Shown here: positions 8,082-16,274 of the stretch, piece by piece
Position numbering within the stretch: the stretch's first letter is position 1
Layout of the letters: each line of letters starts with the position of its first letter
NCBI RefSeq assembly: GCF_008124765.1
Contig: NZ_VNHS01000002.1
Span: 434,001 to 498,000 of the forward strand
Length of the DNA: 64,000 nucleotides
Reading direction: 5' to 3'
Source of the DNA: Paenibacillus methanolicus
GTDB taxonomy: Bacteria > Bacillota > Bacilli > Paenibacillales > Paenibacillaceae
Made by a program: the position numbers and the translations under genes
Notes under the pieces: generated by a model
Seen by the model: the letters and a program-made list of their open reading frames with translations, nothing else
The model's database searches: none
What the model was told of the DNA's origin: nothing

Positions 8082-9113
8082 TTAACGTCCCCCTTCGCGG
8101 TCGTCTTCCGCATACACGTGGCGCAGGACGCTCTCCGGCTGAGGGAACGGCGCTCGATCGCCGTATTCGGTCGCATCGTCGATGACGGCGCGGATCTTCT
8201 GCAGCAGCTCCGCGTCCTTCTCTTCGTTCCAGATGCCGCAGTCGATCAAATATTGCTTGTAATGCTGCACGCCGTCTTTGGCGCGGTATTCGTCGACCTC
8301 TTCCTTCGTCCGGTACGCCAGATCGTTATCCGACGTTGAATGCGGCGACAACCGGTACATCATCGCTTCGATCAGCGTCGGGCCTTCTCCGGCGACCGCG
8401 CGTTCGCGCGCTTCCTTCACGACGCGATATACCTCGAGCGGATCGTTGCCGTCCACCCGTATGCCCGGAAAGCCGTAGCCGATCGCGCGCTCGTAGATGT
8501 TGCCCGAGACCGATTTGTGCAGCGGCGTGGATATCGCATAGCGGTTGTTCTCGCACATGATGATGACCGGCAATTTATGTACGCCCGCGAAATTGCAGCC
8601 TTCGTGGAAGTCGCCTTGATTGCTTGAGCCCTCGCCGAAGGTGACGAACGACACGAACTTCTTGCGCTTCATCTTCGCGGCCAACGCGATGCCGACCGCA
8701 TGCGGCACCTGCGTCGTGACCGGACTCGATCCCGTGACGATCCGCAGCTTCTTGTGGCCGAAGTGGCCCGGCATCTGGCGGCCTCCGCTGTTCGGGTCTT
8801 CGGCCTTGGCGAACACCGATAGCATGAGCTCTCGCACCGTCATGCCGACGCCGAGCACGAATCCGTAATCCCGGTAGTATGGAAGAAAATAGTCCTGCTC
8901 GCGATCGAGGGCGAACGCAGCCGCCACTTGAGCCGGCTCCTGACCGATCCCCGATACGTGAAAGTTGATTTTGCCCGCGCGTTGAAGCAGCAAATTGCGC
9001 TCGTCGAATTTCCGAGCGGTTAGCATGGTGGCATACATATCGATAGCTTGATCATCTGATAAGCCGAGCTCCGCATGTCTGGACGCTTGCTGGGTGGACC
9101 CGGTTGGTGTCAT
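8082..9113 (-). CDS. bkdAA: E1 alpha subunit of branched-chain 2-oxoacid dehydrogenase
   Basis: A 343-residue thiamine-diphosphate-binding subunit. The cofactor motif is GEGSSNQGDFHEG ... CENN (about 168-193), with GEG in place of the usual GDG. The phosphorylation-loop-like region YRLSPHSTSDN is also present. Translation is coupled to bkdAB by a one-base gap. AAAAGGAGGGG precedes the ATG. The upstream gap of 163 bases to lpd contains a sigma-A-like -10 and a FapR-like inverted repeat, suggesting its own promoter linked to fatty-acid supply. Confidence 0.92.
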   Translation of the reverse strand: MTPTGSTQQASRHAELGLSDDQAIDMYATMLTARKFDERNLLLQRAGKINFHVSGIGQEPAQVAAAFALDREQDYFLPYYRDYGFVLGVGMTVRELMLSVFAKAEDPNSGGRQMPGHFGHKKLRIVTGSSPVTTQVPHAVGIALAAKMKRKKFVSFVTFGEGSSNQGDFHEGCNFAGVHKLPVIIMCENNRYAISTPLHKSVSGNIYERAIGYGFPGIRVDGNDPLEVYRVVKEARERAVAGEGPTLIEAMMYRLSPHSTSDNDLAYRTKEEVDEYRAKDGVQHYKQYLIDCGIWNEEKDAELLQKIRAVIDDATEYGDRAPFPQPESVLRHVYAEDDREGGR

Positions 9114-9139
9114 CTGGGAACCCCTCCTTTTAGCTACTC

Positions 9140-9173
9140 TTAAAACCTGGTACTAAGACTTGATTTTATTATA
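9140..9173 (-). promoter_or_regulatory. bkdAA promoter -10 with FapR-like operator
   Basis: On the minus strand a TATAAT (9168-9173) is followed, about where transcription would start, by a 17-base inverted repeat (9140-9156). One half-site is TTAGTACC; the other reads TTAAAACC on the opposite strand. TTAGTACC is the half-site of FapR, the malonyl-CoA-responsive repressor of lipid genes. The -35 region is poor. FapR control is an inference; fapR itself is not in the window. Confidence 0.5.
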
Positions 9174-9276
9174 CCCGAACAGCGCAAAAAAGGAAATGTC
9201 GTGAAGCGGCAAAACGCGTGCCCCGCCTACCGAACCGTTGGCAGCCGGCAAGCTTGTCCGAACTTAGTTATGCCCC

Positions 9277-10704
9277 TTAGAACGCGATCGCTTTGCCGTC
9301 CACGGCGAGCATCGCTTCGCCGATCGCCTCCGACAGCGTCGGGTGCGGGTGGATGACCGCTCCGACTTCCCACGGCGCGGCGTTCAGCAGCATGGCAAGC
9401 GACGCTTCCGAGATCAGATCGGTCGCATGCGCGCCAATTAGATGCACGCCCAGAATATCGTGGGTGTCCGCGTCTGCGACCACTTTCGCGAATCCTTCCG
9501 GATCGCCCAGCACGAGCGCCTTGCCGATCGCTTGGAACGGGATGCGCCCGACTTTAACCCGATGCCCCCGCTTGCGCGCTTCTTCCTCCGTTATGCCGAC
9601 CGAGGCGATCTCCGGACGGGAATAGATGCACCGCGGCACGAGGCTTGCGTCTCCGGCGCCCTCCTTGCCGCCCAGAATATGATCGACCGCGATCAGCGCT
9701 TCATGCGCGGCCGCATGGGCGAGCTGCAGACCGCCGTTCACGTCTCCCACCGCATAAATGTGAGGCTCCGTCGTCTGGAAGTAACCGTTCACCTTCACCG
9801 CGCCGTTAATGATCTGCACATCCGTGTTTTCGAGCCCGATGCCTTCCGTATTCGCCTGCCGCCCGACGGACACCAGCATACGCTCCGCTTGGAGACGGAT
9901 CGTCTCCTCGCCGCTAGCTGCCTCGATGGAAACTTGTCCTTCTTCGTATGTATACGTCTCCAGCTTCAGGCTAATACCCGTCAGCACCTCGACGCCGCGC
10001 CGCTTCAATTGCTTGGCCAGCTCCGTTGATACGTCCGGATCTTCGCCGGCGATCAGGCGCGGCGCCGTCTCCGCGAGCGTGACCTTGACGCCGAAATCCG
10101 CCAGCATCGATGCCCATTCCACGCCGATAACGCCGCCGCCCACGATGATGATCGAGGATGGCAGCTGCTCCAACCGCAGCGCATCGTCGCTTGTCATCAC
10201 GCGCTCGCCGTCTTGCGGGAGTCCCTGAAGCGTGCGGGGGCGCGAACCTGTCGCAATAATCAGGTTAGCCGATACGACCGTCTCCATCTCCCCATCTGCC
10301 AGCTCGACGGCCACGCTGCCGCTTCTCGGCGAGAAGATCGACGGTCCGATCACTCGTCCGCTGCCGGCTACCACTTCGATGCCGTTCTTCTTCATGAGAT
10401 GCTGCAGGCCGCGATACAGCTGATCGACCGTCTGCTCCTTGCGCGCCTGCACACCGTCGAAATCGACCGCCACGGCATCATCCGCGACCCGGATTCCGTA
10501 GTAATCCGCTTTCTTCAGCGTGGCGAATACTTCCGCGCTGCGCAGCAGAGATTTGCTCGGTATGCAGCCTTTGTGCAGACATGTTCCGCCCAGCTTCTCC
10601 TTCTCGATCAGCACGACCTTCTTGCCTGCTTGCGCCGCCCGAATGGCAGCCGTATATCCCGCAATGCCGCCGCCAAGGACCGCAATATCGCATTGTATTG
10701 TCAT
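9277..10704 (-). CDS. lpdA: Dihydrolipoyl dehydrogenase (E3)
   Basis: A 475-residue FAD-dependent pyridine nucleotide-disulfide oxidoreductase that reoxidises the lipoyl group of BkdB. The FAD site (GGGIAGYTAAIRAAQAG) is near residue 10, the redox disulfide in GGTCLHKGCIPSK near 40-52, the NAD site in IVGGGVIGVEWASM near 187, and the C-terminal HPHPTLSEAI supplies the catalytic histidine. It is the first gene of the cluster, 163 bases before bkdAA. AAGGAG lies 11 bases before the ATG. It corresponds to lpdV of the B. subtilis bkd operon, but the ptb, bcd and buk genes that precede it there are absent. Confidence 0.92.
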   Translation of the reverse strand: MTIQCDIAVLGGGIAGYTAAIRAAQAGKKVVLIEKEKLGGTCLHKGCIPSKSLLRSAEVFATLKKADYYGIRVADDAVAVDFDGVQARKEQTVDQLYRGLQHLMKKNGIEVVAGSGRVIGPSIFSPRSGSVAVELADGEMETVVSANLIIATGSRPRTLQGLPQDGERVMTSDDALRLEQLPSSIIIVGGGVIGVEWASMLADFGVKVTLAETAPRLIAGEDPDVSTELAKQLKRRGVEVLTGISLKLETYTYEEGQVSIEAASGEETIRLQAERMLVSVGRQANTEGIGLENTDVQIINGAVKVNGYFQTTEPHIYAVGDVNGGLQLAHAAAHEALIAVDHILGGKEGAGDASLVPRCIYSRPEIASVGITEEEARKRGHRVKVGRIPFQAIGKALVLGDPEGFAKVVADADTHDILGVHLIGAHATDLISEASLAMLLNAAPWEVGAVIHPHPTLSEAIGEAMLAVDGKAIAF

Positions 10705-10975
10705 ATTGGTTAAAGCTCCTTACGCCGATTTTTGCCTTCCCGCCTTCTATTGTACCTTTTTTCATCCTCCGGGAAAACCACGCGCCGATCCAAATAGACA
10801 ACCCCGTCCCGACAGAGTATGATTAGGATAAAAGGTCAAACGCATCAACGTGAAACATTAGATTTGTTTGAATCTCAAAGTGAAATTGAATTGGCATGCG
10901 CCGCATAGGCAGCGGAGTAAGATTCATTCCCGAACGTGAAACTTGTAGATTACGCGCAGGAGGCTCTACCTGATC

Positions 10976-11287
10976 ATGAAACCTGTTGTTGCCCGCTTCA
11001 TCGCGATTTTATTACTCGTTATTCCCGGCATTGGCGCCACTTACGGTTTTCTGCTGATGAAGGATGCCGTCTTCCATTATTTCTCCTCGTTCGGCCATGA
11101 AGAAGCCGCGGCGCGCGGTTTCGAATTCGGCCGTTTTATCGCCGGATTCCTGCTCTTCGGCATCGGCGTCGGCTTTATCGGCGGCTGGACGTTCTTCCGC
11201 GACCGCAAGCGCAATTACGTTGCCCCCCGCTTCCGGCAGAAACGACCTCGGCCCCCGCGGCCCGGCGCGGGACAATCCGGCTCCTAA
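10976..11287 (+). CDS. DUF2627 membrane protein (YqzF-like)
   Basis: A 103-residue protein with two transmembrane helices (about 8-30 and 52-72), a short acidic/His loop between them and a basic, proline-rich tail. It matches the DUF2627/YqzF family in length and pattern; no function is known. AGGAGG lies about 11 bases before the ATG. It is divergent from lpdA; the 271-base gap shows no gene but contains two GTGAAAC words (about 10851 and 10941) and a related GTGAAAT, resembling the outer arm of the palindromic repeat that follows this gene. Confidence 0.75.
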   Translation: MKPVVARFIAILLLVIPGIGATYGFLLMKDAVFHYFSSFGHEEAAARGFEFGRFIAGFLLFGIGVGFIGGWTFFRDRKRNYVAPRFRQKRPRPPRPGAGQSGS

Positions 11288-11322
11288 TAAGGATGAGCAG
11301 AATCCCGATCGAATAGACCAAG

Positions 11323-11365
11323 GTGAAACGTCTGATGCCGTCTTCGTCGGCGAAGCACGTTTCAC
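11323..11365. repeat. Intergenic palindromic repeat, copy B
   Basis: A 43-base element with outer arms GTGAAACGT/ACGTTTCAC and inner stem GCCG/CGGC around TCTTCGT. It is 36 bases downstream of the DUF2627 gene. It shares outline and about two thirds of its bases with copy A (6938-6979), with paired changes that keep both stems intact. Confidence 0.6.
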
Positions 11366-11419
11366 GCCGGAGAATTCTAAACTCATTTATACACGCCAAA
11401 CATATAAATGCTTAGAATT

Positions 11420-11460
11420 AAAGTAAAGGAGACCGCGCGCTGCGCGGTCTCCTTTACTTT
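11420..11460 (-). terminator. Rho-independent terminator of the chemoreceptor gene
   Basis: A nearly perfect long hairpin with arms AAAGTAAAGGAGACCGCG and its complement around a short loop, just beyond the chemoreceptor stop. The outer A/T pairs mean that it can act on both strands, also ending the DUF2627 transcript. Confidence 0.8.
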
Positions 11461-11464
11461 AAGG

Positions 11465-13465
11465 TTATTTTGTTTTGAACTTCGATGCCGCTTCCTGCAA
11501 ACCAACCGCCATATGGCTCAGCGCTTCGGATGAACCGCTGATCTCTTTCATCGCTTGAAGCTGATCGCTCATATGCTTGGCGACGTTCTCCAAGCGAGTC
11601 GACGTATCCTGCGCGATGCCGAATACATCGGTCGCGGATGCCGCCACTTCCTCGGTGCCCGCGGAAATTTGCTGCGCAGCCGCCGATACTTCCTGAATTT
11701 GATCGTTCACGTCTTGAACCGAACGCAGAATCGTATCGAACGTCTCGCCAACGCGGAGGACGAGCGCTTCGCCCTGCGACACTTCGTTCAAGCCGACGTG
11801 CATGGTTTGGTCCGCCGAAGCGACAGCGGACAGCATATCCGCAATGATGCTTTCAATCTCGACCGCCGAGCGGCTCGTTTGGTCCGCCAGCTTTTTGACC
11901 TCGCCCGCGACGACCGCGAATCCCCGTCCATGTTCGCCTGCCCGCGCCGCTTCGATCGAGGCGTTCAACGCCAGCATATTCGTCTGCGACGAAATCTCCG
12001 AGATGACGCCGACGATCTGTTTGATATGCATCGATTTTTGCTGCAGCGTGTTGACGGTTTGCGCCGACGCTTCAACCGAATGGCTGGCGGCCTGAATTTG
12101 GCCGATCGCCTGCATGACGCCTTCGCGTCCGCGCCTCACTTCCGACGTTACGCCGCTCGCGGATTCCGCCACGTCGGAGGACGAATGCGCGATTCTCGTC
12201 ACGCCTGCCGCCATCTCTTCCGTCGCCGTGGACGTTTGACCCGCCGACTCCAGTTGCGTCCGCGAGCCCGCCGTAACGCGCCCTACCTCGACGTTAACCT
12301 GCTCCGCCGCTTCGGATGATTGAATCGACGTCGCGCTGAGCTGTTCCGATGAAGCCGCCACGACTTCGATCGAACTTTTCATCCGATCCAAAATATCGCT
12401 GAACGAGTTCAGCATATAGTTGACGTTTTGACGAAGAACGCCGAATTCATCGGTGCCTTTCTCCGGCAAGCGATGCGTCAAATCGCCCGTAGCCGTCTTC
12501 TTCATAATGGCGGAGAGGGCCAGAATCGGCGTCAGAATCCAACGCGCGACGAGCAGCGCGATGACGGCGACGAGCACGATCGAGATGACGATCATGATGA
12601 ACACCATGCGCTTCAACGCATTGGCATCCGCATACACTTCGCTCTCCGGCGCGCTTACGAGTACGCGCCATCCGGTACTCTCTACCGTAGAGTAAGCGGT
12701 CGAATGAGCGACGCCTTCGGTGTCCGTTACCGTCGCCAGCGCTTTAGGCGTGTTGGCCAGCGACGATTTGGCCGCCTCTCTCGTTTCCTCCGCATAGCTG
12801 TCGAAAATATTTTGTCCGATCAATGCTTTATCAGCCGAAGCGATAACCGCGCCGTCCGGCGCAAGCAAGATGCCGTACCCGCTATTCTCGAAATGAATCC
12901 GGGATACGACCGTGCTGATTAGCTGCGGATCGAGGACCGACTGAATCAGCCCGATGAAATTGTTGCTCCCGTCAACGATCGGCACGTCGATAATGACGAT
13001 ATCCTTGCCGGTCAGCGAGTCTTTCATGATACTCGAAATGTTAACTTTCTTTGACTCTTTTACTTTGTTAAAGTTGGCGAACTTCGAAGCATCTTTCGTC
13101 TCGCCTAACGTATTGCGAAGCATGCCGTTCTTGTCAATGAACGACGCTTTGATGATATCGGCATCACTGGCGTCCAACGTTTGAAGATGTGCAAGAATAG
13201 TAGAAGCGTCCCCTGCCGTAAGCTCCGGCTTCTCCTTCACCAACGTTTCCAACACTCCGATTTTCGTCGTCATCCAGTTGTTCATGATAATCGCGTTAAG
13301 CTCGGCGCGCTGCGTCAAGCCATCCATCGTTTTCTTGTTCAACGCGTCAATGGATTGGTCATATTGGACCGCGCTAACCGTCGCCAGCGGAACGAGCGAA
13401 ACAAGAAGCAGGAGTCCGGCGATTTTGACGCGGAGCGAGTTTAATCTAGTAAGTCCCTTTCCCAT
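11465..13465 (-). CDS. Methyl-accepting chemotaxis protein
   Basis: A 666-residue transmembrane chemoreceptor. First membrane helix at about 12-32; a roughly 250-residue extracellular sensor of Cache type ([18 protein letters not shown]); second helix at about 287-307; HAMP domain ([23 protein letters not shown]); and a long coiled-coil signalling domain with the conserved hairpin tip [22 protein letters not shown] pairs in the coiled coil could serve as methylation sites. The ligand cannot be deduced. AGGAGG precedes the ATG and a strong terminator follows. No other chemotaxis gene is nearby. Confidence 0.92.
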   Translation of the reverse strand: MGKGLTRLNSLRVKIAGLLLLVSLVPLATVSAVQYDQSIDALNKKTMDGLTQRAELNAIIMNNWMTTKIGVLETLVKEKPELTAGDASTILAHLQTLDASDADIIKASFIDKNGMLRNTLGETKDASKFANFNKVKESKKVNISSIMKDSLTGKDIVIIDVPIVDGSNNFIGLIQSVLDPQLISTVVSRIHFENSGYGILLAPDGAVIASADKALIGQNIFDSYAEETREAAKSSLANTPKALATVTDTEGVAHSTAYSTVESTGWRVLVSAPESEVYADANALKRMVFIMIVISIVLVAVIALLVARWILTPILALSAIMKKTATGDLTHRLPEKGTDEFGVLRQNVNYMLNSFSDILDRMKSSIEVVAASSEQLSATSIQSSEAAEQVNVEVGRVTAGSRTQLESAGQTSTATEEMAAGVTRIAHSSSDVAESASGVTSEVRRGREGVMQAIGQIQAASHSVEASAQTVNTLQQKSMHIKQIVGVISEISSQTNMLALNASIEAARAGEHGRGFAVVAGEVKKLADQTSRSAVEIESIIADMLSAVASADQTMHVGLNEVSQGEALVLRVGETFDTILRSVQDVNDQIQEVSAAAQQISAGTEEVAASATDVFGIAQDTSTRLENVAKHMSDQLQAMKEISGSSEALSHMAVGLQEAASKFKTK

Positions 13466-13545
13466 CTGTCATTCCTCCTTACTATATCTGTCGACCGTAA
13501 GAAGAAAGAATTGTACTGGGAGTTAGTGGGGACCGAAGGCGATTC

Positions 13546-14130
13546 TTATGCCTTCAAAATAATCGCATCCACGAGCCCGTATGCCTTGGCATCCTCGGCG
13601 CTCATAAACCGATCGCGATCGGAATCCTTCTCGATTTGGGCAATAGACTGGCCGGTATGGCCTGCGAGCAATTCATTGATTTTGGCGCGCGTCCGAATGA
13701 TCCAGTTCGCATGGATTTGAATATCGCTCGCCTGTCCCCGCGCGCCGCCGAGCGGCTGATGAATCATGATCTCGCTATTCGGCAGCGCGTAGCGCTTTCC
13801 CTTCGCGCCGCCCGCAAGCAGGATAGCCCCGAAGCTGGCCGCGAACCCCGTGCAAATCGTCGACACATCCGGTTTGATATATTGCATCGTATCATAAATC
13901 GAGAATCCGGCCGTCACGGAGCCGCCGGGCGAATTAATATACATCTGGATATCCTTGTCGGGATCGTCGCCGGCCAAGAAGAGCAGCTGCGCCACGATCG
14001 CGTTCGCCATATTGTCTTCAATCTCGCCGCTCACCATAATGATCCGATCTTTCAGCAAACGGGAATAGATATCATAGCTGCGTTCGCTGCCGCGCCCCGT
14101 TTGTTCAACAACATAAGGTATTAGTGTCAT
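13546..14130 (-). CDS. clpP: ClpP-type serine protease subunit
   Basis: A 194-residue ClpP-family protein, the usual mature length. The catalytic triad is in place: serine in [11 protein letters not shown] (about 97), histidine in MIHQPLGG (about 122) and aspartate in [14 protein letters not shown] (about 171). The residue after the catalytic serine is Phe where the usual ClpP has Met (AASMGA), and Ile replaces Phe/Leu two residues on. Such changes are seen in second ClpP copies. The locus differs from the clpP locus I know from Bacillus, so it may be a paralogue. AAGGAGG precedes the ATG. No Clp ATPase is nearby. Confidence 0.85.
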   Translation of the reverse strand: MTLIPYVVEQTGRGSERSYDIYSRLLKDRIIMVSGEIEDNMANAIVAQLLFLAGDDPDKDIQMYINSPGGSVTAGFSIYDTMQYIKPDVSTICTGFAASFGAILLAGGAKGKRYALPNSEIMIHQPLGGARGQASDIQIHANWIIRTRAKINELLAGHTGQSIAQIEKDSDRDRFMSAEDAKAYGLVDAIILKA

Positions 14131-14163
14131 AGTCTTGCCTCCTTAAATGTTAGGTATGAAAAA

Positions 14164-14198
14164 AGCAGTACCAGCTCCCTTGTAGAGGCCGTACTGCT
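14164..14198 (-). terminator. Rho-independent terminator of the ECF sigma gene
   Basis: Arms AGCAGTACC and GTACTGCT with an inner CCT/AGG pairing, followed on the minus strand by TTTTTTC. It lies 12 bases after the sigma-factor stop and before clpP. Confidence 0.75.
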
Positions 14199-14209
14199 CT
14201 CGTTCGATT

Positions 14210-14938
14210 CTATGCCGCCCGCAATGCCATCACTACGGATCCTGCGCGCGCTTGAACCAAGCCGTTGCTTGCTTGACGCATTGCAAAGCCGGGCATACCG
14301 ACGGCAACCGTCGTGTCCGAAGATTGAACCTGAGTTAACGCGAGCGCCACCAGCGCACCCGTATTCGCGCTTTGGAACGCTTCGGTATAGGCGCGTACGA
14401 ATTGCCGTTCTTTCTCGGAGCGTTGTTCTTCAGTCCCGTCTTCCGCCACTAACCGATGCCGGAGTCTGGCCACGCTTCGTCTTGCCCGAAATAATGCGGC
14501 TTTCGCGGCGCCTTCAGACGTGTGCAGCAAAGCCGCCGTTTCGACAGCCGTATATTGAAAAACATCCCTTAGCAAAAAAATGGTTAGTTGAAGAGGACTG
14601 AGTGAACGATTCAACGCGCTTAACAACCGTTCGGTCTCTATGGCGTTCAGCGGCATTCCTTCCACGGCCTCTCTGCAAACTTCCAGCTGTTCGTTCAAAA
14701 TCGTTTTTAGTTTGCGCTGCCGGCGGCATTGATCGATCCATATATTTTTGGCCGTACGAAGCAGCAACGCTTGCAGATTCGGATGCCTTCGCTCTCCGGT
14801 TAAATAAGGAAGCGCGCGCAAACTCGTCTCCTGAACCAAGTCTTCCGCTTCCCATTCGGAAGTCGTCAGCCGGATGCAATACCGGTAAAGATCTTGGCGC
14901 CACGGAGTCGTTGAAGCTTCCTGAGCGCTAGTCGACAT
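14210..14938 (-). CDS. ECF-type sigma-70 factor with short C-terminal extension
   Basis: A 242-residue sigma factor. Region 2 spans about 10-75 (DLYRYCIRLTTSEWEAEDLVQETSLRAL, LLRTAKNIWIDQCRRQ) and region 4 about 108-160 (LNRSLSPLQLTIFLLRDVF, ETAALLHTSEGAAKAALFRARR). A roughly 80-residue tail follows; FVRAYTEAFQSANTGALVALAL in it resembles the start of the SnoaL-like domain of SigJ/ECF41-type factors, but it is much shorter than theirs. No anti-sigma gene is adjacent. AAGGAGGAGC precedes the ATG. The target regulon is unknown. Confidence 0.8.
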   Translation of the reverse strand: MSTSAQEASTTPWRQDLYRYCIRLTTSEWEAEDLVQETSLRALPYLTGERRHPNLQALLLRTAKNIWIDQCRRQRKLKTILNEQLEVCREAVEGMPLNAIETERLLSALNRSLSPLQLTIFLLRDVFQYTAVETAALLHTSEGAAKAALFRARRSVARLRHRLVAEDGTEEQRSEKERQFVRAYTEAFQSANTGALVALALTQVQSSDTTVAVGMPGFAMRQASNGLVQARAGSVVMALRAA

Positions 14939-15164
14939 GCGGAGCTCCTCCTTCCTTTGTTACTTATAGTGTAAACGAACGGGGGGCGTCATAAGATACG
15001 GGCAATAAATTTTTTTGGATTCCCGTCTTCCCAGCGCTGCTTCTCGTTCAGGGAATTACAATACAGTCTGAAACTCTCCTTTGCATTGGGCTCTTCGCAA
15101 TATGCAGCCGCTGATTGAACGTGGCAGAGGATAGCACGACCTAGCGCGCAAGCAAAAGAAAAAA

Positions 15165-15187
15165 CCGCCGAACATATCGTTCGGCGG
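15165..15187 (-). terminator. Rho-independent terminator of spo0A
   Basis: Stem CCGCCGAAC/GTTCGGCGG around a short loop, followed on the minus strand by TTTTTTCTTTT, about 30 bases after the spo0A stop. Confidence 0.85.
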
Positions 15188-15216
15188 CGTATCTTCTGTT
15201 ATTCATCCTTACGCTC

Positions 15217-16044
15217 TCACGATACCTTGTGCTCAATCCGCAGCTTGTCGGCGACCATCGCGATGAATTCGGAGTTCGTAGGCTTCGACTTGCTGATGTT
15301 GATCGTGTAACCGAAGAGGTGGCTGATGCTGTCAATGTTGCCTCGCGTCCAAGCGACTTCAATCGCATGGCGGATGGCGCGTTCAACGCGTGAAGGCGTT
15401 GTTTTGAATTTCTCCGCGATCGCCGGGTATAGCGTCTTGGTAATAGCGCCGAGGATCTCGATGTTGTTGTACACCATCGTGATCGCTTCGCGCAAATACT
15501 GATATCCCTTAATATGCGCAGGAACGCCGATTTCATGAATGATGCTCGTAATGTTCGCGTCCAGGTTTTTGCCTTTTCCAAGCGGCACGACATTGGACGA
15601 CGATTTCATTATCGAGGAATTGCTGCTGAACGCGCTTACGCCCGATCCGGAAACAACCGTATTGTTGCCGACCAATTGGCGGATTCGATTCGCCAGAATC
15701 TCCATATCGAATGGCTTCAGTATGTAGTACGAAGCGCCAAGTTGTACGGCTTTCTGCGTAATGTTCTCTTGCCCGAATGCGGTCAGCATGATGATCTTCG
15801 GCATCGGAGACAGATTAAGCTCTCTAAGACGTTCGAGCACGCCCAAGCCGTCGAGATGAGGCATGATAATATCCAGAATAAGAACGTCTGGCGCTTTGCG
15901 CGTTTCTTCAAGCAAACGAAGTACTTCTTCACCGTTATAAGCAATTCCGGTCACGACCATGTCGTTTTGTTCCGAAATGTATTCAGACAGTAAGTTCGTA
16001 AACTCCCGGTTATCGTCAGCCAGCAGAACTTCGATTCTTTGCAA
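15217..16044 (-). CDS. spo0A: Sporulation master regulator Spo0A
   Basis: A 275-residue response regulator. The receiver domain (1-125) has the acidic pair at 10-11, the phosphoaspartate in LILDIIMPH (about 56) and the conserved lysine in ILKPF (about 109). A Ser-rich linker (about 128-150) precedes the Spo0A-specific DNA-binding domain with the recognition helix [18 protein letters not shown]. Phosphorylated by a phosphorelay, it commits the cell to sporulation. The start is a TTG at 16044, eight bases after AAGGAGG. The upstream region carries 0A boxes and a sigma-H-type promoter. Downstream of spoIVB, as in Bacillus. Confidence 0.97.
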   Translation of the reverse strand: MQRIEVLLADDNREFTNLLSEYISEQNDMVVTGIAYNGEEVLRLLEETRKAPDVLILDIIMPHLDGLGVLERLRELNLSPMPKIIMLTAFGQENITQKAVQLGASYYILKPFDMEILANRIRQLVGNNTVVSGSGVSAFSSNSSIMKSSSNVVPLGKGKNLDANITSIIHEIGVPAHIKGYQYLREAITMVYNNIEILGAITKTLYPAIAEKFKTTPSRVERAIRHAIEVAWTRGNIDSISHLFGYTINISKSKPTNSEFIAMVADKLRIEHKVS

Positions 16045-16120
16045 GGTAATATCCTCCTTAGTGTTAATAGCGGTATATACTCAATCAGTATCCAAGTTCA
16101 TTTCTTTTCTGCTGACTAAA

Positions 16121-16149
16121 GTTTTCGACACTTTGAAGTAAATTCCTTC
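16121..16149 (-). promoter_or_regulatory. Sigma-H-type promoter of spo0A with overlapping 0A box
   Basis: On the minus strand GAAGGAATT matches the sigma-H -35 (RNAGGAWWW) and, 11 bases on, GTCGAAAAC approximates the -10 (RNNGAATWW). The -10 overlaps a 0A box (TGTCGAA, 16124-16130), so Spo0A-P binding would interfere with or modulate this promoter. Sigma-H control and Spo0A autoregulation are known for spo0A in B. subtilis. Confidence 0.5.
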
Positions 16150-16241
16150 TGTCGAATAATATTTTTGTTTATTTTTATTTTCGGATGAATTATAATGGAA
16201 AATTTACAACAAGATCATTCTTTTTTCGTTCGCATTCGACA
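16150..16241 (-). promoter_or_regulatory. Two further 0A boxes upstream of spo0A
   Basis: TGTCGAA is read on the plus strand at 16150-16156 and TTCGACA (its complement) at 16235-16241. Together with the box at 16124-16130 this makes three sites in an AT-rich 120-base region, as expected for autoregulation. The AT-rich stretch between may hold a sigma-A promoter (TATAAT-like at about 16190), but its -35 is unclear. Confidence 0.5.
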
Positions 16242-16274
16242 AATTAAACAAAAATAAAAACAAATCCTAAGGGG

